Assembly: GCF_005239225.2 (NCBI RefSeq)
Contig: NC_133302.1
Coordinates: forward strand, 5,332,001-5,396,000
Reading direction: 5' to 3'
DNA length: 64,000 bases
Source: Populus alba
Lineage: Eukaryota; Streptophyta; Magnoliopsida; Malpighiales; Salicaceae
Numbering within the stretch: position 1 is the first letter of the stretch; each line of letters opens with the position of its first letter. The translations under genes were made by a program, and so were the position numbers. Under the pieces are notes generated by a model. The model was not told the origin of the DNA. It searched no databases and saw nothing but the letters and a program-made list of their open reading frames with translations. Below are positions 22,739-33,428 of the stretch, one piece after another.

Positions 22739-22888
22739 AAAGGATGTAACTTAACCGATTAAGTCTTAAATTTGTTCCCTAAAAATCACTAGTTCAAGTC
22801 CCACAAATCTCAGGACCACTTAAGGCTTACATGATTATTCGAGGTACATGCAAACTAGTCCAAATATTCACTTTAATAATAAAAAAAA
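22739..22888 (+). mobile_element. tRNA-derived SINE, first of a tandem pair
   Basis: Begins with a box A-like stretch (GGATGTAACTTAACCG) and has a box B-like AGTTCAAGTCCCAC about 45 bases on, then a body and an A-rich tail (TAATAATAAAAAAAA). The layout matches plant SINEs; I associate this sequence with the Salicaceae SINE families, an unverified recall. A shortened relative of the second copy. Confidence 0.7.
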
Positions 22889-22906
22889 TCTCAAATTCAT
22901 AATCCT

Positions 22907-23078
22907 GAGAGGTGTAACTTAACCGATCAGGTTTTGAACTTGCTCCTTAAAATCACTAGTTCAAGTCTCACAAATCTCATGACCACTTAAACTTACATGG
23001 TTATTAACTTCAAGGCTCATAAAATTAGTTAAGGAGCACACAAACTAGTCCAAATATTCACGTTAATGAAAAAAAAAA
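22907..23078 (+). mobile_element. tRNA-derived SINE, second of a tandem pair
   Basis: GAGAGGTGTAACTTAACCG box A region, AGTTCAAGTCTCAC box B, and an end at CACGTTAATG plus an A10 tail. A target-like AAATTCATAAT word occurs before, between and after the two SINEs, as expected if both used the same site. Confidence 0.72.
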
Positions 23079-23885
23079 CAATTCCCAAATTCATATTTAT
23101 CTTCAAGTCAAACCCTTTAAGTCTTTAACCATGCAAAACTTTGTCCGAACTCAATTTTTTTTTATTTTTTAGTTTCTTTTCTTCTCTTTTTTATAATATT
23201 GGGGTTACGTATTCCAATATTGATCGCCAAATTAACACACTAATTGCATGTAATCTATGAGTTTCTTGTGCTTTCAATTTGACTTGGTTTCATTCCCACT
23301 TTTTTTTTAAGTAGAATAGGAAAATGGTTTGACTTTGATTTTTAATTTTTTTTTATTTTTTTACGTTATTTATTATATATTATCATCTTTGAATCCCTTA
23401 TATTTAAATAATATATTATCAAATAAGCCTTAAATATTATAATTTCATACTTTCCATCATTTTTATCTACATATTCAACAATTTTTTTTACCAACAACCT
23501 CTAAAATTTTATTTCTTGTAAAACTTAATAACTTTATGTTAGAATAAGAGACGCGTAAAAAAAATATTTTTTTTTTTTTTTGCAAATATTAATGTTTTCA
23601 ACAGTTATAAAGTATTAAAAATAATGTAAATTATATATTTGAGTTTTATTATTTTTTAATATAATTTTATAGTTTTGTTGATTAAATGATTATAAATTTA
23701 TATTTTATCATCTTATTTTATTCAATAAAAATTAATATAATACAAAACAACAATCGAAATACAGTGCTCTCTATAAAATCAAATTGGAGTGTCTTGCAAG
23801 CTCAAAGAAGCTTGCATCTGTCTAGACTTAATTAGGTAAGAGCCGAGTAACAAGACAGTCAAAGGGAACAAAGATTTCTGTTGAT
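23079..23885. repeat. Array flank after copy 4, with block R copy f (about 23660-23885)
   Basis: Resembles the copy 1 flank (no block E). It carries the CCTTTAAGTCTTTAACC landmark near 23115 and a degenerate block R. This is the right end of the left array. Confidence 0.6.
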
Positions 23886-24650
23886 TCTTCATTTGAAATT
23901 TTTGTTCCAAGAAATTCAAAAAAATCAACTCTAGAATAGATAAGCCTCTTTACCCGTGATTTGCCTTGAGGTTAGATAATTTTATAATTTTTTTGAATAA
24001 AAAACAATGTTCAAGTACTAAAAATGAGTAAAAATATATAAAAAAACTGTTTATGATAAATATATAACAATGTTTAATTAGAGCAGAGCTAAGTCAATAC
24101 AGTTTGACATCCTGTCAAACTCGCGATTTAAATTATGTTACTGAAATAACTCATAGTTTAAAAAGAATTAAAAAGATATTTAAAATAAAAAATATTAATT
24201 TTTTTAAACTCGTGATCCAAGTCCTTAAATTTGAGGCATCTAATGTAAAAAATCATGAAATCTAATTAAAAAAATATATACATTAAAGGGTAATATTGAA
24301 AAACATTTGATGGCACAAAAGGATTTTTAAAAAATAGCAATTCAAAAAATCAAAATCAAAATCAAAATCTCTATAACTATAACTATTATTATTATTATTA
24401 TTATTATTATTAAGTAATATCATCACTATCACTATTACTATCATTGTTGTTGTTTGAAAAAATAAAAATCATAAACTTGATTTATAGCCACAAGAACTTT
24501 GATAAAAGAGTGAAGAAAAAAGATTAAGAGATTAAAAGTAAAATGACTGAATTGAAACATTTTATATATATAAATTAAGAACCAATGGTTAGATTAAAAA
24601 ACAAACAAAAGTTCAACAAAAGAAAAAATAACTAAAAAACAACAATTAAA
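23886..24650. repeat. Direct repeat flanking a transposase fragment, left copy (about 765 bp)
   Basis: Nearly identical to 25686-26444. It begins inside block R (TTCATTTGAAATTTTTG) and ends at ACAACAATTAAA. It contains an (ATT)n tract that is longer in the right copy. No LTR features were found (no primer site, no TG...CA). Confidence 0.85.
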
Positions 24651-24661
24651 CCATCTGCATT

Positions 24662-25690
24662 GGTTCAAAAGTTATGTGGCTTGAATATTCAGAGAAAAAT
24701 ACTGCATTTTGTTTCCCTTGCTATTTATTTTCAAGTAAACCATCTGGAAAGCCAGGATCAGACACATTTACTGTTAAAGGATTTAATTGTTGGAAGAAAG
24801 TTAATGATGGGGAACGATGTGCTTTTTTGACTCATGGGAAAATGTCCAAATTCAGCTCATAGATTTGCTACTAGGTGCTTGGAAAATTTGAAAAACTAGT
24901 CATGTCATATTGAGAAGGTAGTTAAGAGGCAAACTACTCAAGAAGTTCAGAATAATCGATTGCGTATTAAAGCTTCAATAGATATTGTTCGTTGGCTCAC
25001 GTTTCAAGCATGTGCTTTTAGAGGGCATGATGAACGTCCAGAATCAAAAAACCGAGGTAATTTTCTTGAAATGATGAAACTTTTAGCATCATACAATGAA
25101 CAAGTAGGTGCTCTTGTTTTGGGTAATGCTCCATAAAATGCTAAATACACCTCACATCAAATTCAAAAAGAAATTTTGCATGTCTTTGCTAGAAATGTTC
25201 AGTCTTCAATTTGTCATGAGATTGGTGATGCAAGATTTTGTTTAATTGTTGATGAAGCTCGAGATGAATCTAGAAGAGAGCAAATGGCCCTTATTATTAG
25301 GTTTGTTGATAGAAGTGGATTTATACGAGAACGATTTTTGGATATAGTTCATGTCAAAGATACAACTGCTGCAACTCTTAAGGAAGAGATTTCCTTTGTT
25401 TTATCTCATCATAATCTTGATTAACTTTCTTTCAGAATGTGATCTTTATTATTAACATTGTTAGTGCTTCTTGCAAGCGTAATGATGATTTACGGGCTTT
25501 TCAAGCAGCTACAATTGAGCATCTAGTTGATATTGGTGTGATTGAAACGGTTAAAGGAGTTAATCAAGTAGGTGGTTTGCAACGACCTGGAGATAGCAGA
25601 TGGAGCTCGCATTTCAAATCAATTTGCAGTTTGATAAAAATGTATGGGCAACTTGCTTGGTTCTTGAAAACATTGCTTTAGATGGATCTT
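24662..25690 (+). pseudogene. Decayed hAT-type transposase (TTF zinc finger / DUF4371 family)
   Basis: Recognisable pieces in order: WLEYSEKNTAFCFPCYLF with GSDTFTVKGFNCWKK (TTF-type zinc finger) at 24674-24860; RIKASIDIVRWLTFQACAF and GNFLEMMKLLASYN (24960-25110); the DUF4371 core FCLIVDEARDESRREQMAL (25230-25310); and, after an internal deletion near 25430, SASCKRNDDLRAFQAA and LQRPGDSRWSSHF (25460-25620). Several stops and frame changes separate the pieces, and the C-terminal dimerisation region is missing. The family derives from hAT transposases and is common in plant genomes. It is non-functional as written. Confidence 0.85.
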
Positions 25691-26182
25691 CATTTGAAAT
25701 TTTTGCTCCAAGAAATTGAAAAAATCAACTCTAGAATAGATAAGTCTCTTCACCCGTGATTTGCCTTGAGGTTAGATAATTTTATAATTTTTTTGAATAA
25801 AAAAACAATGTTCAAGTACTAAAAATGAGTAAAAATATATAAAAAAATTGTTTATGATAAATATATAACAATGTTAATTAGAGCAGAGCTAAGTCAATAC
25901 AGTTTGACATCCTGTCAAACTCGCGATTTAAATTATGTTACTGAAATAACTCATAGTTTAAAAAGAATTAAAAAGATATTTAAATAAAAAATGTTAATTT
26001 TTTTAAACTTGTGATCCAAGTCCTTAAATTTGAGGCATCTAATGTAAAAAATCATGAAATCTAATTAAAAAAATATATACATTAAAGGGTAATATTGAAA
26101 AACATTTGATGGCACAAAAGGATTTTTAAAAAATAGCAATTCAAAAAATCAAAATCAAAATCAAAATCTCTATAACTATAAC

Positions 26183-26224
<42 letters not shown>

Positions 26225-26444
26225 GTAATATCATCACTATCACTATTACTATCATTGTTGTTGTTGTTGTTGTTGAAAAAATAAAAACTATAAACTTGAT
26301 TTATAGCCAGAAAAAAGATTAAGAGATTAAAAGTAAAATGACTGAATTGAAACATTTTATATATATAAATTAAGAACCAATGGTTAGATTAAAAACAAAC
26401 AAAAGTTCAACAAAAGAAAAAATAACTAAAAAACAACAATTAAA
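25686..26444. repeat. Direct repeat flanking a transposase fragment, right copy (about 760 bp)
   Basis: Near-identical to 23886-24650 apart from microsatellite length and small indels. The left member continues block R, so this right member is the extra copy. Confidence 0.85.
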
Positions 26445-27010
26445 GCTCAAAGGTTTGAATTTGAAATAACAAAAAAATAAGGACCATAATGTATTTACAA
26501 GAGTAAAAAAAAAAAAATAGTTGTTAGAGATACATCAGCTAGATCAAGAGGACATGTGCCTCTTATAATAGAAGGGGAGTTGATGATGAATAATTTAAGA
26601 CACAGGATAATTATTTTTTACAACTAGAAATCACCGCGTGTACTGCCAAAGCATGCAACAATTCCAACACACATCAATAGGTTTTTCAATAAAAAATTAT
26701 TATTTTTAATGGTAAATTACATAATTACCATCAATCAAACTCATAATTAACAAAAAAAAAAAAAAACAATGCTAAAATACCAAAATACTCTAAAAAACAA
26801 TGAATTAAATGTTTTGCATTAAAGGTTATATATTGTTTAAAACTAGAAAAATACCTAAATGCCCTTACTGACATCACTTAAATTTATTTATTTTTCCTCC
26901 TTGTGGTATTTTAGTTATTTTATTGTTTATAAAAATATTAAATAGATAAAAACACCCTCAAATAAATAGATAATAAACACTATAAAAATATTCTTAATCC
27001 AAAAACATTC
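26445..27010. repeat. Diverged dispersed repeat, copy 1
   Basis: AT-rich, with no coding sequence. It is similar in order of landmarks to 30390-30990 (CTTATAATAGAA, then an ATGCAACAATT-like word, then AATGAATTAAAT and CTAAATGCCC), at low identity. Possibly two old copies of a non-autonomous element. Confidence 0.35.
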
Positions 27011-27860
27011 CTTTTTTAATAAGAAAAACAAAATGATCACAACACTACATTGATGAATAGAAAAATACGAGAGAAACTACAATAAATCTCCTATACTTTT
27101 TAGTATATTTGTTATTGCCCAACAATATATATGTTAGTGACGAGATCATAAGGGATAATAATTTTAACCAAACTAAATAAATACTTATCTCAAACAACCC
27201 AAATGAATATGAATTATTTTTACCCGTTCGGGTTTGAGTAATACTCGAAGTAAAAAAATTATATTCAGGTAGGGCATGGATATCTCCTTGCTCGACCCGA
27301 AATCTTACCCTAATCTAATCATATTCAGGTTAGGGAAATCTCAAACAGCCTAATTTTTTACCCGAAATCTTACCCTGACCCAACCCGAAATCTTACCCTG
27401 ACCCAACATCAAAAAACCCTTACAGTTTGAAAAAATTACATATTGAAATATTAGGTTTCCCTATCCACTCCAGCCGCAACCACTCTGCTCTCTTCCTCTC
27501 ACTCTCTTCTCCAATCTGCACTTCCCCGGCCAGCAGCAGAGGTTGACAACAACACTAGCAGGCATTAGCCCTAACTAAATCTGTCATCTCAGCAAACAAC
27601 AACACTAGAGATTTTTCTCTCCAAAGAGCTGAGACTTCACTCACAGTGACTGTGATGCTGTGAAGGCCTTTTTTACTTCAAATCTATAGTTGTGTTTGGG
27701 CTTAACCTTCTGATGCATTTGGTTTGGTTTTGGAAATATATTCTTCTGGGTTTTGCAATGCCTGATACCCGATGGATACCCGACACCTGATCTGGTTCGG
27801 GTAAAAATTTGAAGATCAAGTTCAAGTATGAATAATGAAAAACCCGATATGATTATTGTC
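27011..27860. other. Intergenic, with ACCCGA-rich repeat words
   Basis: Repeated ACCCGAAATCTTACCC words lie at about 27295-27410, with related CGGGTA/ACCCGA words again at 27765-27850. A short pyrimidine-rich stretch near 27470-27540 resembles a plant 5' leader. No gene is recognised. Confidence 0.4.
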
Positions 27861-27861
27861 A

Positions 27862-27990
27862 TCCCAGTCACGAGACAGTAAAGCATTAAATAGGAATTAA
27901 ATGGTGGGCTCATGTCCTCTGTTGATTGGGTATCCGGGCAGCCCATAAAGGATGCATTGTTTGGTCGGAGGATTATGTGACGAGATGGCA
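27862..27990 (+). repeat. Relic of a peptide-array promoter region
   Basis: Matches 5575-5690: AGGAATTAAATGGTGGGC, then GGGCAGCCCATAAA and ATTATGTGACGAGATGG. The match stops before the TATA boxes and no peptide gene follows. It marks a former extension of the array. Confidence 0.6.
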
Positions 27991-28688
27991 GCGACGGTGA
28001 AAGTGATATTAAAGTGGCGGGATGACGATGTATGTGACAGTAATAGTAGTGGTGGACCAGCAGTTGTTCTGTCGGTAATGGTGGAACAATAATAGTAAAA
28101 ATGGTGGTGCTGGTTGAACATGGTAGAGGGTGGCTATAAAACTTTACGTAATGAGTTGACTCGGAAGTATATGACTTAGAATCAAACTCGGATTGGATTT
28201 TCTAGTAAAATTAAAAAATAAATTAAACAAGTGAAACCTCTAGCTGACTAGGTCAAATTTATGTCGTACAACACCAAAAATAATTTTAAAAAACAAAAAC
28301 AAAATAATATTATTTTAATAAAAAATAAATGACCTGATAATTCTAGAATTAACCTCATAATTCAAATCTTTTTCTATATCAATCTCATCTAAATTTGACA
28401 ATTATAGTATGGTAGTAATAAAATAAAAATATTATTTTAAAATTTTGACTGGCTTAATAAGTTAACTTAAAAAACTAACTAAATTAAAAAAAAAAATACA
28501 CTCGAAAAACTCATGTTGGCATAATGGACTTAGGCTAATCTTATTAACAAAACTACATCATTAACCCATTAAGGCTAATCTGATTAACAAAACTACATCA
28601 TTAATACACTAACTTTTTATTAAAAAATATTTTTTAAAATATTTTTTTATTTTGTTAACAAAATATGGTAAACCGAAATTGATCACTA
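27991..28688. other. Intergenic, no gene seen
   Basis: A short GC-richer part (27990-28130) followed by AT-rich DNA. A word around TTAGGCTAATCTTATTAAC is duplicated at about 28528-28610. Confidence 0.4.
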
Positions 28689-28833
28689 ATTTAGAGCATA
28701 GTTATTAAACCCGGTTCGGAGGTAGACCCGGCCATAGGGCCGGGTCACGGGTTTTATGGGTCAACCCAGGTTAACCCGGGTCAACCCATAAAACCCGGGT
28801 TATTTAAGGGTAATGTTAGGTTAAAGATAAGAA

Positions 28834-29013
28834 ATGGAGAAGGGAGGCAGTGAAGTGGGATCCATGTGGCAGTCATGGTGTCGCTTGTGTTTATGCAGAG
28901 AAAAAGCTCATCTTATCACCATCTCCTCACAAATTTTATCTACCTTCTTTGACTTCATCACAGGCAACCAAGTTGTCTCTCCTTTTTTAACCATTTGTTT
29001 TGTGCAGGGATGA
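28834..29013 (+). CDS. Short open frame inside the TIR element (59 aa)
   Basis: Starts MEKGGSEVGSMWQSWCRLCL and ends in TGA overlapping the next ATG. It contains a CRLCLC string but no recognised domain. Base composition differs from the AT-rich surroundings, which fits captured exon sequence. It may be chance. Confidence 0.25.
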   Translation: MEKGGSEVGSMWQSWCRLCLCREKAHLITISSQILSTFFDFITGNQVVSPFLTICFVQG

Positions 29014-29432
29014 ACAAGATCTGTTGGAAGCCCAGAAGCAGGGTCCTTGCTCATGTTGCCTCTCTCTCCCCTGAAACTGTGAGTTTGGTCCACCCCCTAC
29101 TCGACGACCAAGACCTGCTAACGAAGAGGAAACGGGTGAGCGAAGAGCTTCGTTTGCTTCTTCAAATCGAAGCCTTCAAAAGGAAAAACAAAATAGTTGA
29201 TCAGCTCCTCGATTGGATGAAACTGGATAATGAAACGGACTGTACCTTCTTGAAGGATTTATATAATCACTTGTATGATATGTATGAGGAGCAGGGGAGG
29301 ATTCCCTTCAAATATCTAATCTTTTCTTTTTTGCCTTCCCTGAGGCTCACGTTTCAATTGCAATCCTCCTACCAGCCATTTTTAGTTATCTTGCTTGCAA
29401 GTTTTCTTACATCCCTTTCCAGTCATCAATAG
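29010..29432 (+). CDS. Captured coding-like frame inside the TIR element (140 aa, unknown)
   Basis: From ATG 29010: MNKICWKPRSRVLAHVASLS. The central part is strongly charged and helical-looking (LLTKRKRVSEELRLLLQIEA, then FKRKNKIVDQLLDWMKLDNE), followed by a hydrophobic, probably out-of-frame tail after about residue 105. The preceding TTTTGTGCAG could be a splice acceptor, so this may be one exon of a host gene carried by the transposon. I do not recognise the family. A second coding-like start (MESNVNPQDLKTQICNYLKQ) lies at about 29446. Confidence 0.4.
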   Translation: MNKICWKPRSRVLAHVASLSPETVSLVHPLLDDQDLLTKRKRVSEELRLLLQIEAFKRKNKIVDQLLDWMKLDNETDCTFLKDLYNHLYDMYEEQGRIPFKYLIFSFLPSLRLTFQLQSSYQPFLVILLASFLTSLSSHQ

Positions 29433-29738
29433 TTAGAAGGAAGAAATGGAATCCAACGTCAACCCTCAAGATCTCAAAACCCAGATCTGCAATTATCTCA
29501 AGCAGACCCAACTCCAAAACGTCGGGTCTCGTCCGGGTTTGTCCGGGTCGGCCGGGTCCCGAGTCGACCCGTCGGGTCGGCCGGGTTCTTCCGGGTCATT
29601 GCATCGGCCGGTCTTTTAATAAACCCGAACCGGTCCAGCTACCGGGTCGGCCGGGTCCCGGGTCGACCCGCCGGGCCGGGCCGGGTTTAATAACTATGAT
29701 TTAGAGTAGCAATGATATCCTCTTCAAGCCATTATGGT

Positions 29739-29860
29739 AAAGTGAATGAAGGTTTCTTGCGGTTTTATGGAAGAATCCATGAAAGTTTCATTCGAGTGGC
29801 CCTTCTAAAACTCTAGTTGGGCTGAACCCATTGAGCATTTTTAAAACCTTCATTCACTTT
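29739..29860. mobile_element. 122-bp foldback element (MITE-like)
   Basis: Perfect 17-bp inverted ends, AAAGTGAATGAAGGTTT at 29739-29755 and its complement at 29844-29860. It has no coding capacity, and I could not define a target duplication. Confidence 0.65.
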
Positions 29861-31030
29861 CTTTTCTCCTTTTAAAATATATGAAAAATTATTTTAATAT
29901 ATTTTTAATTAATAAAAAAATACTTCTATTACCAAACACGCCCTTTCACTACTTTCTCCTCTCCTTTTCCTCCCTTTTTTTTTTACCTTTTAGTTCATTT
30001 ACTTGATAATCCCATATAGGCTTATATGCATAATGTAGTCTCCATCCATCAGATCTATGACGAAAGAAAAAAAGAAAATAAAGTGCCTTAATTAAAATTA
30101 TTTTGGTAATGAAAGTAAAGGAATGATAAATATAATTAGTGGTATTATAGAATAATATAATTATATTATAAAGTTTTTACCTAACAATTTAAATTTTTTG
30201 ATTAAATTGATTCTTTGATATAATATCAAAGTCGTGATAGCAAAATGGTTATAAGTTTGAATTTTATTATCATTATTCTCTCTTTTAATTTAAATTAATT
30301 AATAGTGCAAGATAGTGTAGACATATATATAAGTTTAAAGTTTAACTTTTACTTAAAAAAATATATTTAAATTAAATTGGTTTATATATATATAAAAGGA
30401 CTTAATATGAAATACCAATAACAATGAAGATCATAATATATTTATCGAGGTATGAGAGAGAAATGAAAGCGGGAAAAAAAAGTCACTAGTGATAAACCGA
30501 TCATATTTAAATGACATGCTCCACTTATAATGAAATGGAAAACTATGGTGGAAGATTAATTTTTACCACCACAAACCACTGCAGGCGCTGCCCAAAATAT
30601 ACAATGGTGTCCACATGGCAACAATTTTTTCAAATTAAAAAATATTATTTTAATATTAAAATTACATCACTAATCTCAACTAAATCAACAACTAACAAAA
30701 AAACATTGAAGCTAAAAAAACCCCAATTCCCATAACCCTAATGAATTAAATTTTTTTGATCCAAGGGATATATGTGTAACTCTATTGTTTATATATATTT
30801 AAAAAATACATAAATAGTCCTGGCCAAAACTATTGATTTTTTTTACTCTTAGGTTTTTTTGCTTATTGTGCTGCTCATTTTTTTGTTATTTTAATATTCA
30901 TAAAAATATTGAATAGATTTTTTTTAACCAAAACTATAGACGCAATTATTCTAGTAAATAGTGAAGAATGTGCATATATATCTACATGAAAATTACCTTT
31001 CCTTTTACTATATTTGTTATCTTTTTGTAA
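29861..31030. other. AT-rich intergenic; second copy of the diverged repeat at about 30390-30990
   Basis: No gene is recognised. The right half resembles 26445-27010 in landmark order. Confidence 0.4.
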
Positions 31031-31034
31031 CTAT

Positions 31035-31210
31035 AAAAGCAAACTCTGTCCTCGGAGCCAAACCGGCACCGAGGGGGAGAGCCAGACCAGAGGACTGCAA
31101 ATGGTGGAAGGCAAAAGCGGCGACGGAGTGTTTTCATGGAAATGGCTTTTCGTCAGAGCAATCGCCGAGCAAGAAAACAACAAGTGAGCTGTGCGATGAC
31201 TACTATCATT
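31035..31210 (+). other. GC-rich coding-like islet, unidentified
   Basis: A compact GC-rich island in AT-rich DNA, open in more than one plus frame (for example AKPAPRGRARPEDCKWWKAK within 30961-31254, and a frame starting MVEGKSGDGVFSWKWLFVRA near 31101). It looks like a gene fragment or captured exon, but I recognise no domain. Confidence 0.3.
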
Positions 31211-31254
31211 TTCTTATTCACTGCCTTAGCTGTCATATAATTTATTTTCTTTGA

Positions 31255-32940
31255 CTGCAAAACCTAGGCAAAACCATGCATTGCAGTGGCACACTTCTCA
31301 ACGAGCTTCAATCCCCATCACAGTGGAACCACCACCCTCACTTGCATGTTTTGTAGAGCCAATTGATAGATGCTGACGAGAAAAAAAAACATGAGCAGGG
31401 AGGGCATTTATTCCTTCTCGAATTCCAACCATGGAAGACAGGATGACACACATGGTAGCTGTAGTGTCTTTATGTGCTTCAGTGGTTTGCTTTACCATGT
31501 AGCTTCGCAGTTTTGCATTCGAGTGGAAAAGTCGTATTCTTTTATTGGATGATTTTTTATATGAATCCACTGTCATAAGTAAACCAGCTTACAAATCCGC
31601 GGGTGAAATTACAAGTTATATTTTAATATAATAGAGGAATGAATTAATGTTAGTGCTATAGGATATTGATTTAAATTGAAATAAACAAACTATTTAAATT
31701 AAAAATACATAAAAAGGGAGGTTGTTTACTAGAAATTTTGAAGAAAAAAAAAAAGAAAAAAAAAAAAAGAGGCCGAGAGTTGCTGGGACTAGCAATTCAA
31801 GCTCGGGTGTCCGGCCAACTATCGTAGTTCGGATTGAGCTTGATTATAGGTTATTCATCCCTTTTTATTTTGAAAAACATTAAGTACATGGGATTAGTTG
31901 TTTATCTCGGCATTTACTATTCAATTTCGAATAATTTCAGTGATCAGAAACCTGTCAAAAAATTAAGTTATGATAAAAATAATCATTAATAACTTGTTAT
32001 TCATCATAAAACACTTAAAAACCTCAATAAACTTATATTAACCTTAAAATAAAAAATAAATCACTTTAAGATCGCAAAAATATCCTAAAACCATAAAACT
32101 TATCAAGTCTCAATTACCTTTTCAAGGCAAGATGAACACCACAACAGAACTCTTGTTATCGAGTGACATGTTATGACACCTAGCTTCACCATTTTGGTTA
32201 TCAAAATTGCTACAACCAATGACTTCTTCTTTTTATTAATGTTTTCTATTAATTATTCTCTTTTTTCTTAAGCTTAAGGATTAACAAATAAATAATATAA
32301 ATTTTTAGATCAAAATAAAATAACATTGAGTTTTAAAATGACCATGTATTTTCTACATGATATATATTTCAATCCCTTTTCTTTTAAAAACTGGGATGAT
32401 GTTGTTGTGTGTGTGTGTGTATTAGCCAGCCGACGACTAAAGCCTTGAGCTGGGTTATAACCATGGTGAATAAGAGATTTGATGATTTTTCTATGAAAAG
32501 ATGTAGTATCGGAACAATTTATGCATTAATTAAAACTAAATCTTTCTTACACGATCTTAGAAATGCATCTTTTATATTGATATAATCATGATGTATTGAA
32601 GAACATTATGTGAATATATATTAACCTAAGATTTAGAAAAGAAATTATATATTTTCAACAATCATACCAACCATTTGAAATCAGATCCGATTACACAAGG
32701 AAAGATTTTCCTTTCATGTCACATCATAAGTTCTATCAAATTTAGAATGGACTGCATGTGCAAAAACTATGAAAGCCCCTTGGCCAAGGGTTTTCAGTTT
32801 TCAGTCACTGGCGTTTCAAGAAGCATCAAATCAAAGAAAGAAAGAAAGAAGCAAATGATACAACAAACTAGTTAAAGACCTCGGAGATAGCAAGTGGAAG
32901 CAAGTTTTTTGGCTTTTAGAGGGTGTTTGAGAGTGTGGTT
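31255..32940. other. Intergenic; no supported gene
   Basis: A moderately balanced stretch at 31260-31580 with an unremarkable minus-strand frame (31298-31576), an A-rich tract near 31740, then AT-rich DNA. I see no recognised product. Confidence 0.4.
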
Positions 32941-32945
32941 GTTAT

Positions 32946-33414
32946 TGTTAGGTTTGTTAGGTGTGTTGCCATTTAATGTGCCTAACATTACCATTGACCA
33001 GCAGCCTTTGTTGAAGAAGATGGCAGCCATCATTGACTGCAGCTGCAACTGCTGGAAAATGAAGAAGAGAAGCCACCATTCCTGCTATAAATAGGCACTA
33101 AGTGTAGAGAGCTAAATGAGAGAGAGTTGAGAGAAAGAAAGTTGTGAGAAATGTAGGAGAGAGTGGGCTGCCAAGGCAGCCAGCAGTAGCTGCCATTGCA
33201 GCACTGAGAAGAGAGAAATAGAGTGAGGTTGAGAGTTGCCAAAGAGGAGATGATTCCTCCTCCTCTATTGTTGTAAATCTTGTTCTCTCCCTATATAATC
33301 AAATGGCTTCTCCCGTGGATGTAGGCGGTTTGCCGAACCACGTTAAATATTGTGTCAGTGTGCTTGCCCTCCGATGAGCAATTATCAGTACATCACCGGT
33401 CGGAATTCCCTTCA
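32946..33414 (+). repeat. 5' LTR (469 bp)
   Basis: TG...CA ends. CTATAAATAGG at about 33084-33094 is a good TATA box, with GAGAGA-rich sequence downstream. Confidence 0.93.
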
Positions 33415-33416
33415 AT

Positions 33417-33428
33417 TGGTATCAGAGC
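33417..33428 (+). other. Primer-binding site (initiator Met tRNA)
   Basis: TGGTATCAGAGC two bases after the 5' LTR. It is the same primer type as the copia element at 8958. Confidence 0.9.

Larger units (their letters stand above)
28697..29698. mobile_element. 1002-bp TIR transposon with GC-rich ends, hAT-type target site
   Basis: Perfect 18-bp terminal inverted repeats, CATAGTTATTAAACCCGG, and an 8-bp target duplication ATTTAGAG at 28689-28696 and 29699-29706. An 8-bp duplication and a CA-starting end fit the hAT superfamily. Both subterminal regions are packed with GGGTCGACCCG/CCGGGT-type words. The interior is not a transposase: it holds two open frames in ordinary coding-like sequence, so the element looks non-autonomous with captured host DNA. 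Confidence 0.9.

Noticed and set aside
23886..26444. Reading the 0.76-kb direct repeats as LTRs of a retrotransposon
   Set aside because: No TG...CA ends, no primer site, no polypurine tract, and the left repeat continues array DNA; the interior is a DNA-transposon gene.
28834..29013. CRLCL string as a ZAD-type zinc finger
   Set aside because: The remaining Cys spacing is absent and the domain is not expected in plants; a chance resemblance.
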